A stretch of DNA of 6,587 nt, from positions 22,874 to 29,460 of the forward strand of contig CALZJV010000020.1 of NCBI GenBank assembly GCA_945787595.1. Direction: 5' to 3'. The notes under the pieces are model-generated. The model was given only the letters and a program-made list of their open reading frames with translations. It made no database searches and had not been told where the DNA came from. Of the stretch, positions 4,973 through 6,587 are shown one piece after another. The position numbers were made by a program, and so were the translations under genes. This DNA is from an uncultured Desulfobacterales bacterium. GTDB taxonomy: Bacteria > Desulfobacterota > Desulfobacteria > Desulfobacterales > JAFDCJ01. Each line of letters begins with the position of its first letter. Position 1 is the first letter of the stretch.

Positions 4973-5551
4973 TTATCCGTTTCCCTTCAAACCGATTTCT
5001 TCTGCAACCTCGCGCATGCCTGCGATAGTATCCGTAATCAGGTCCGGGATTTCCAGCCCCAGCATCGACGCCCCTTTTTCGATGATGGACCGATCGACGC
5101 CCGCAGCAAATCGTTTGTCCTTCCATTTTTTCTTAACCGATTTGGTCTTAACATCCATCACGCTTTTAGATGGACGCACCAGGGCCGTAGTCACTACCAG
5201 CCCTGTCAATTCATCAATGGCATAAAGCACTTTTTCCAATTCAGTTTCGGGTTTGACATCGACACAAATACCCCATCCATGGCTAATCACCGCACGGATG
5301 TATTCTTCGGGCCAGCTGTTTTCGCGCAATATTTCTTCCGTCTTTTTGCAGTGTTGATCGGGGTATTGTTCATAGTCCAGATCGTGAATCAGGCCGATAA
5401 TTCCCCATTTCATCTCGTCCTCGTTACGTTTGCGGGCGAAATATCGCATCACACCTTCGACGGCCAGCGCATGTTTTATCAGGCTTTCGGTTTTGTTGTA
5501 TTTTTTCAGAAGCGCCAGGGCCTCTTCACGGGTCGGAATTTTCTCGCTCAT
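4973..5551 (-). CDS. HD-domain phosphohydrolase-like protein
   Basis: This 192-residue protein carries an HD domain from about residue 24 to 118. Probable metal ligands are H27 (IKHAL), H56-D57 in LIHDLDY and D113 in YAIDEL; H91 in VISHG is a further typical HD-family histidine. HD proteins are metal-dependent phosphohydrolases acting on nucleotides or phosphodiesters; the substrate here cannot be told. The later part, VVTTALVRPSKS through KKKWKDKRFAAGVDR, is seen in a group of bacterial HD proteins annotated only as hydrolases. The start at 5551 is chosen because GGAGG lies 7 nt before it; an ATG eight codons upstream lacks a ribosome site. No signal peptide or membrane helix is present, so it is probably cytoplasmic. 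It is monocistronic, with a near-consensus promoter and divergent from the IMPase-like gene. Confidence 0.85.
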   Translation of the reverse strand: MSEKIPTREEALALLKKYNKTESLIKHALAVEGVMRYFARKRNEDEMKWGIIGLIHDLDYEQYPDQHCKKTEEILRENSWPEEYIRAVISHGWGICVDVKPETELEKVLYAIDELTGLVVTTALVRPSKSVMDVKTKSVKKKWKDKRFAAGVDRSIIEKGASMLGLEIPDLITDTIAGMREVAEEIGLKGNG

Positions 5552-5635
5552 TTGGTTGCCTCCGGATAGAATCAAAAAATGTTAGTGTTCCGCTATTCGA
5601 CTAACTGACTGTAAATAAATAGAAAATTTCACAGA

Positions 5636-5664
5636 ATATTATGGTATCAACGTGCCATTGTCAA
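5636..5664 (-). promoter_or_regulatory. Sigma-70-type promoter of the HD gene
   Basis: On the minus strand a perfect TTGACA (5659-5664) and TAATAT (5636-5641) are separated by exactly 17 bp. The expected start is near 5629, giving a leader of about 78 nt before the ATG at 5551. This suggests constitutive, fairly strong expression. Confidence 0.75.
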
Positions 5665-5776
5665 GAAAAGATCGGGTTAAAAATTTTGTTTTTTCTTGAT
5701 CCAGCAAGCATTGACGGTTATGGTCACAGATGATTAACGTCTAATATATAAATATGTCGTCAAACCTATCTACAAA

Positions 5777-5783
5777 AGGAGGG
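5777..5783 (+). promoter_or_regulatory. Ribosome binding site that decides the IMPase-like start
   Basis: AGGAGGG lies 3 nt before the ATG at 5787. An in-frame ATG at 5754 would add 11 residues but has no ribosome site. Confidence 0.7.
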
Positions 5784-5786
5784 AAA

Positions 5787-6584
5787 ATGGTCATCAAAGG
5801 TCATGGGATCGAAGCGTTAAGCGAATTTGCCATGGAGCAAATCAAGCAGGCGGGCAAGAAAGCCCTGCCGTATTATGGAAAGGGCAAAACCCGGGTTAAA
5901 TTCGATCAGGGGATGGTTACCGAGGCGGATATTCGCATAGCGGACTATTTCCAGGAAAAGCTAAATGAGCGTTTTCCAGATCACCACATATTCAAATATG
6001 ACGAGCTTAACGAAAAATATTCCCATGAAGGAAAGCGATATCTTTGGATCTTTGATCCCATCGAGGGTGTGGCGAATTATCAGGCCGGGATCCCCATTTG
6101 GGGGATGTCCGTGGCGTTGCTCGATAATTTCTGGCCCATTTTAGGCGTGTTTTACATGCCGGCTACCGGCGATATATTTCATGCCAGGGCCGGGCAGGAT
6201 GCGTTTTGGGGTAAAAAGAAAATACGAATATCAGAAGCAGCGACCGTCAATGATGAGAGTGTCCTGTTTACGTTCTCCCGCTTTCACCAGTATTATCGAT
6301 CGAATTTTCCGGGTAAAATACGAAATTTAGGATGTGCTTCGGCCCACATTTGCTATGTGGCCATGGGGCGGGCCGACGCGGCGGTTATCGCCAACGAGTC
6401 GTTTCAGGGGTTGGCAGCCGCCCGTGTGATCCTTGAGGCCGCAGGGGGGAAAGTGTGTAATTTTGACGGCTGCGATTTTCATCTGAATGAATACCTGGAC
6501 GGGCAGAAGATCGACGATCACTTGCTGGTTGCGGCGCCCGAAAGTTTTGCCCAGGTCAGGAAATGTCTCAAACCGGGTCCCTGA
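5787..6584 (+). CDS. Inositol monophosphatase-family protein with altered active-site motifs
   Basis: The protein has 265 residues, the normal IMPase length. Family landmarks are in order: VTEADIRIADYF (44-55), FDPIEGVANY (89-98) in place of DP(I/L)DGTxN(F/Y), the middle strand set WPILGVFYMPATGDIFHA, RNLGCASAHICYVAMGRADAA (179-199), and a final SFQGLAAARVILEAAGG (205-221) in place of WDxAAGxxLxxEAGG. IMPases are Mg-dependent, Li-sensitive sugar-phosphate phosphatases. Here the second Asp of motif A is E93, the Thr is V95, the usual WD is FQ (206-207), and the GEE site reads YDE (71-73). D48 and D90 are kept. Loss of the late Asp ligand would be expected to weaken or abolish usual catalysis. 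It may be a divergent phosphatase or a pseudoenzyme. It is probably cytoplasmic, and divergent from the HD gene. Confidence 0.85.
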   Translation: MVIKGHGIEALSEFAMEQIKQAGKKALPYYGKGKTRVKFDQGMVTEADIRIADYFQEKLNERFPDHHIFKYDELNEKYSHEGKRYLWIFDPIEGVANYQAGIPIWGMSVALLDNFWPILGVFYMPATGDIFHARAGQDAFWGKKKIRISEAATVNDESVLFTFSRFHQYYRSNFPGKIRNLGCASAHICYVAMGRADAAVIANESFQGLAAARVILEAAGGKVCNFDGCDFHLNEYLDGQKIDDHLLVAAPESFAQVRKCLKPGP

Positions 6585-6587
6585 TTG

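Larger units (their letters stand above)
5552..5786. other. 235-bp divergent promoter region of the HD and IMPase-like genes
   Basis: It holds the HD gene ribosome site and sigma-70 promoter. On the other side, TTGACG at 5711-5716 is followed by AT-rich sequence (TAATATATAAAT near 5742-5753) without well-spaced -10 box, then AAGGAGG before the IMPase-like start. No gene is seen. Confidence 0.6.

Noticed and set aside
4913..5569. A 218-codon open frame on the plus strand
   Set aside because: It is antisense to the HD-domain gene, has low-complexity Phe-rich composition and no ribosome site. The minus-strand protein has clear HD motifs.
5642..5657. TGGCAC as a second sigma-54 promoter before the HD gene
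   Set aside because: No GC stands 10 bp after GG; the site falls inside the spacer of a strong TTGACA/TAATAT promoter.

Overview
The window reads as a chromosomal segment of a Gram-negative bacterium. The style suggests a Desulfobacterota-like (deltaproteobacterial) genome: moderate GC, long intergenic regions with heptamer-type repeats, a type IV pilus minor-pilin cluster behind a sigma-54-type promoter, and HD-domain and inositol-monophosphatase-like genes. The taxonomic guess is inference; no marker gene is present.

Left two thirds, minus strand (about 4211 down to 1): a minor-pilin/adhesin cluster in the order known from Pseudomonas-type systems (fimU/fimT, pilV, pilW, pilX, pilY1). A GspH/FimT pseudopilin (GTG start at 4070), a PilV-like protein and a PilW-like protein are tightly packed (9-bp gap, then an ATGA overlap). 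A 494-bp gene-free stretch with nested inverted repeats, tandem heptamers and hairpins follows. Then come a PilX-like protein and the first 458 codons of a PilY1-type protein that runs off the left edge. Minor pilins normally form the complex at the pilus tip that primes assembly and carries PilY1, so these five genes probably act together. PilE, the major pilin and the motor genes are not in the window.

Middle (4071-4477): the divergent control region. It holds a good sigma-54 -24/-12 promoter for the pilus genes. The leader that follows contains two mutually exclusive hairpins, one of them followed by eight T residues, which is an attenuator-like arrangement. In the other direction there is a -10-like box, a 20-codon ORF and then a gene for an unrecognised 97-residue, three-helix membrane protein (4478-4771).

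Right third: the membrane protein gene converges on an HD-domain phosphohydrolase-like gene (4973-5551, minus). The gap between them carries an intrinsic terminator for the plus strand and a structured repeat that also occurs, at about 79 per cent identity, in the pilus cluster just upstream of pilX. The HD gene has a near-consensus sigma-70 promoter (TTGACA, 17 bp, TATAAT-like). It is divergent from an inositol-monophosphatase-family gene (5787-6584) whose metal-binding motifs are altered at several normally conserved positions.

No rRNA, complete tRNA, CRISPR array, transposase or phage gene was seen. The most interesting items are the sigma-54 promoter with its attenuator-like leader, the shared two-hairpin repeat, the repeat-filled gap that splits the minor-pilin cluster, and the degenerate IMPase-like protein.
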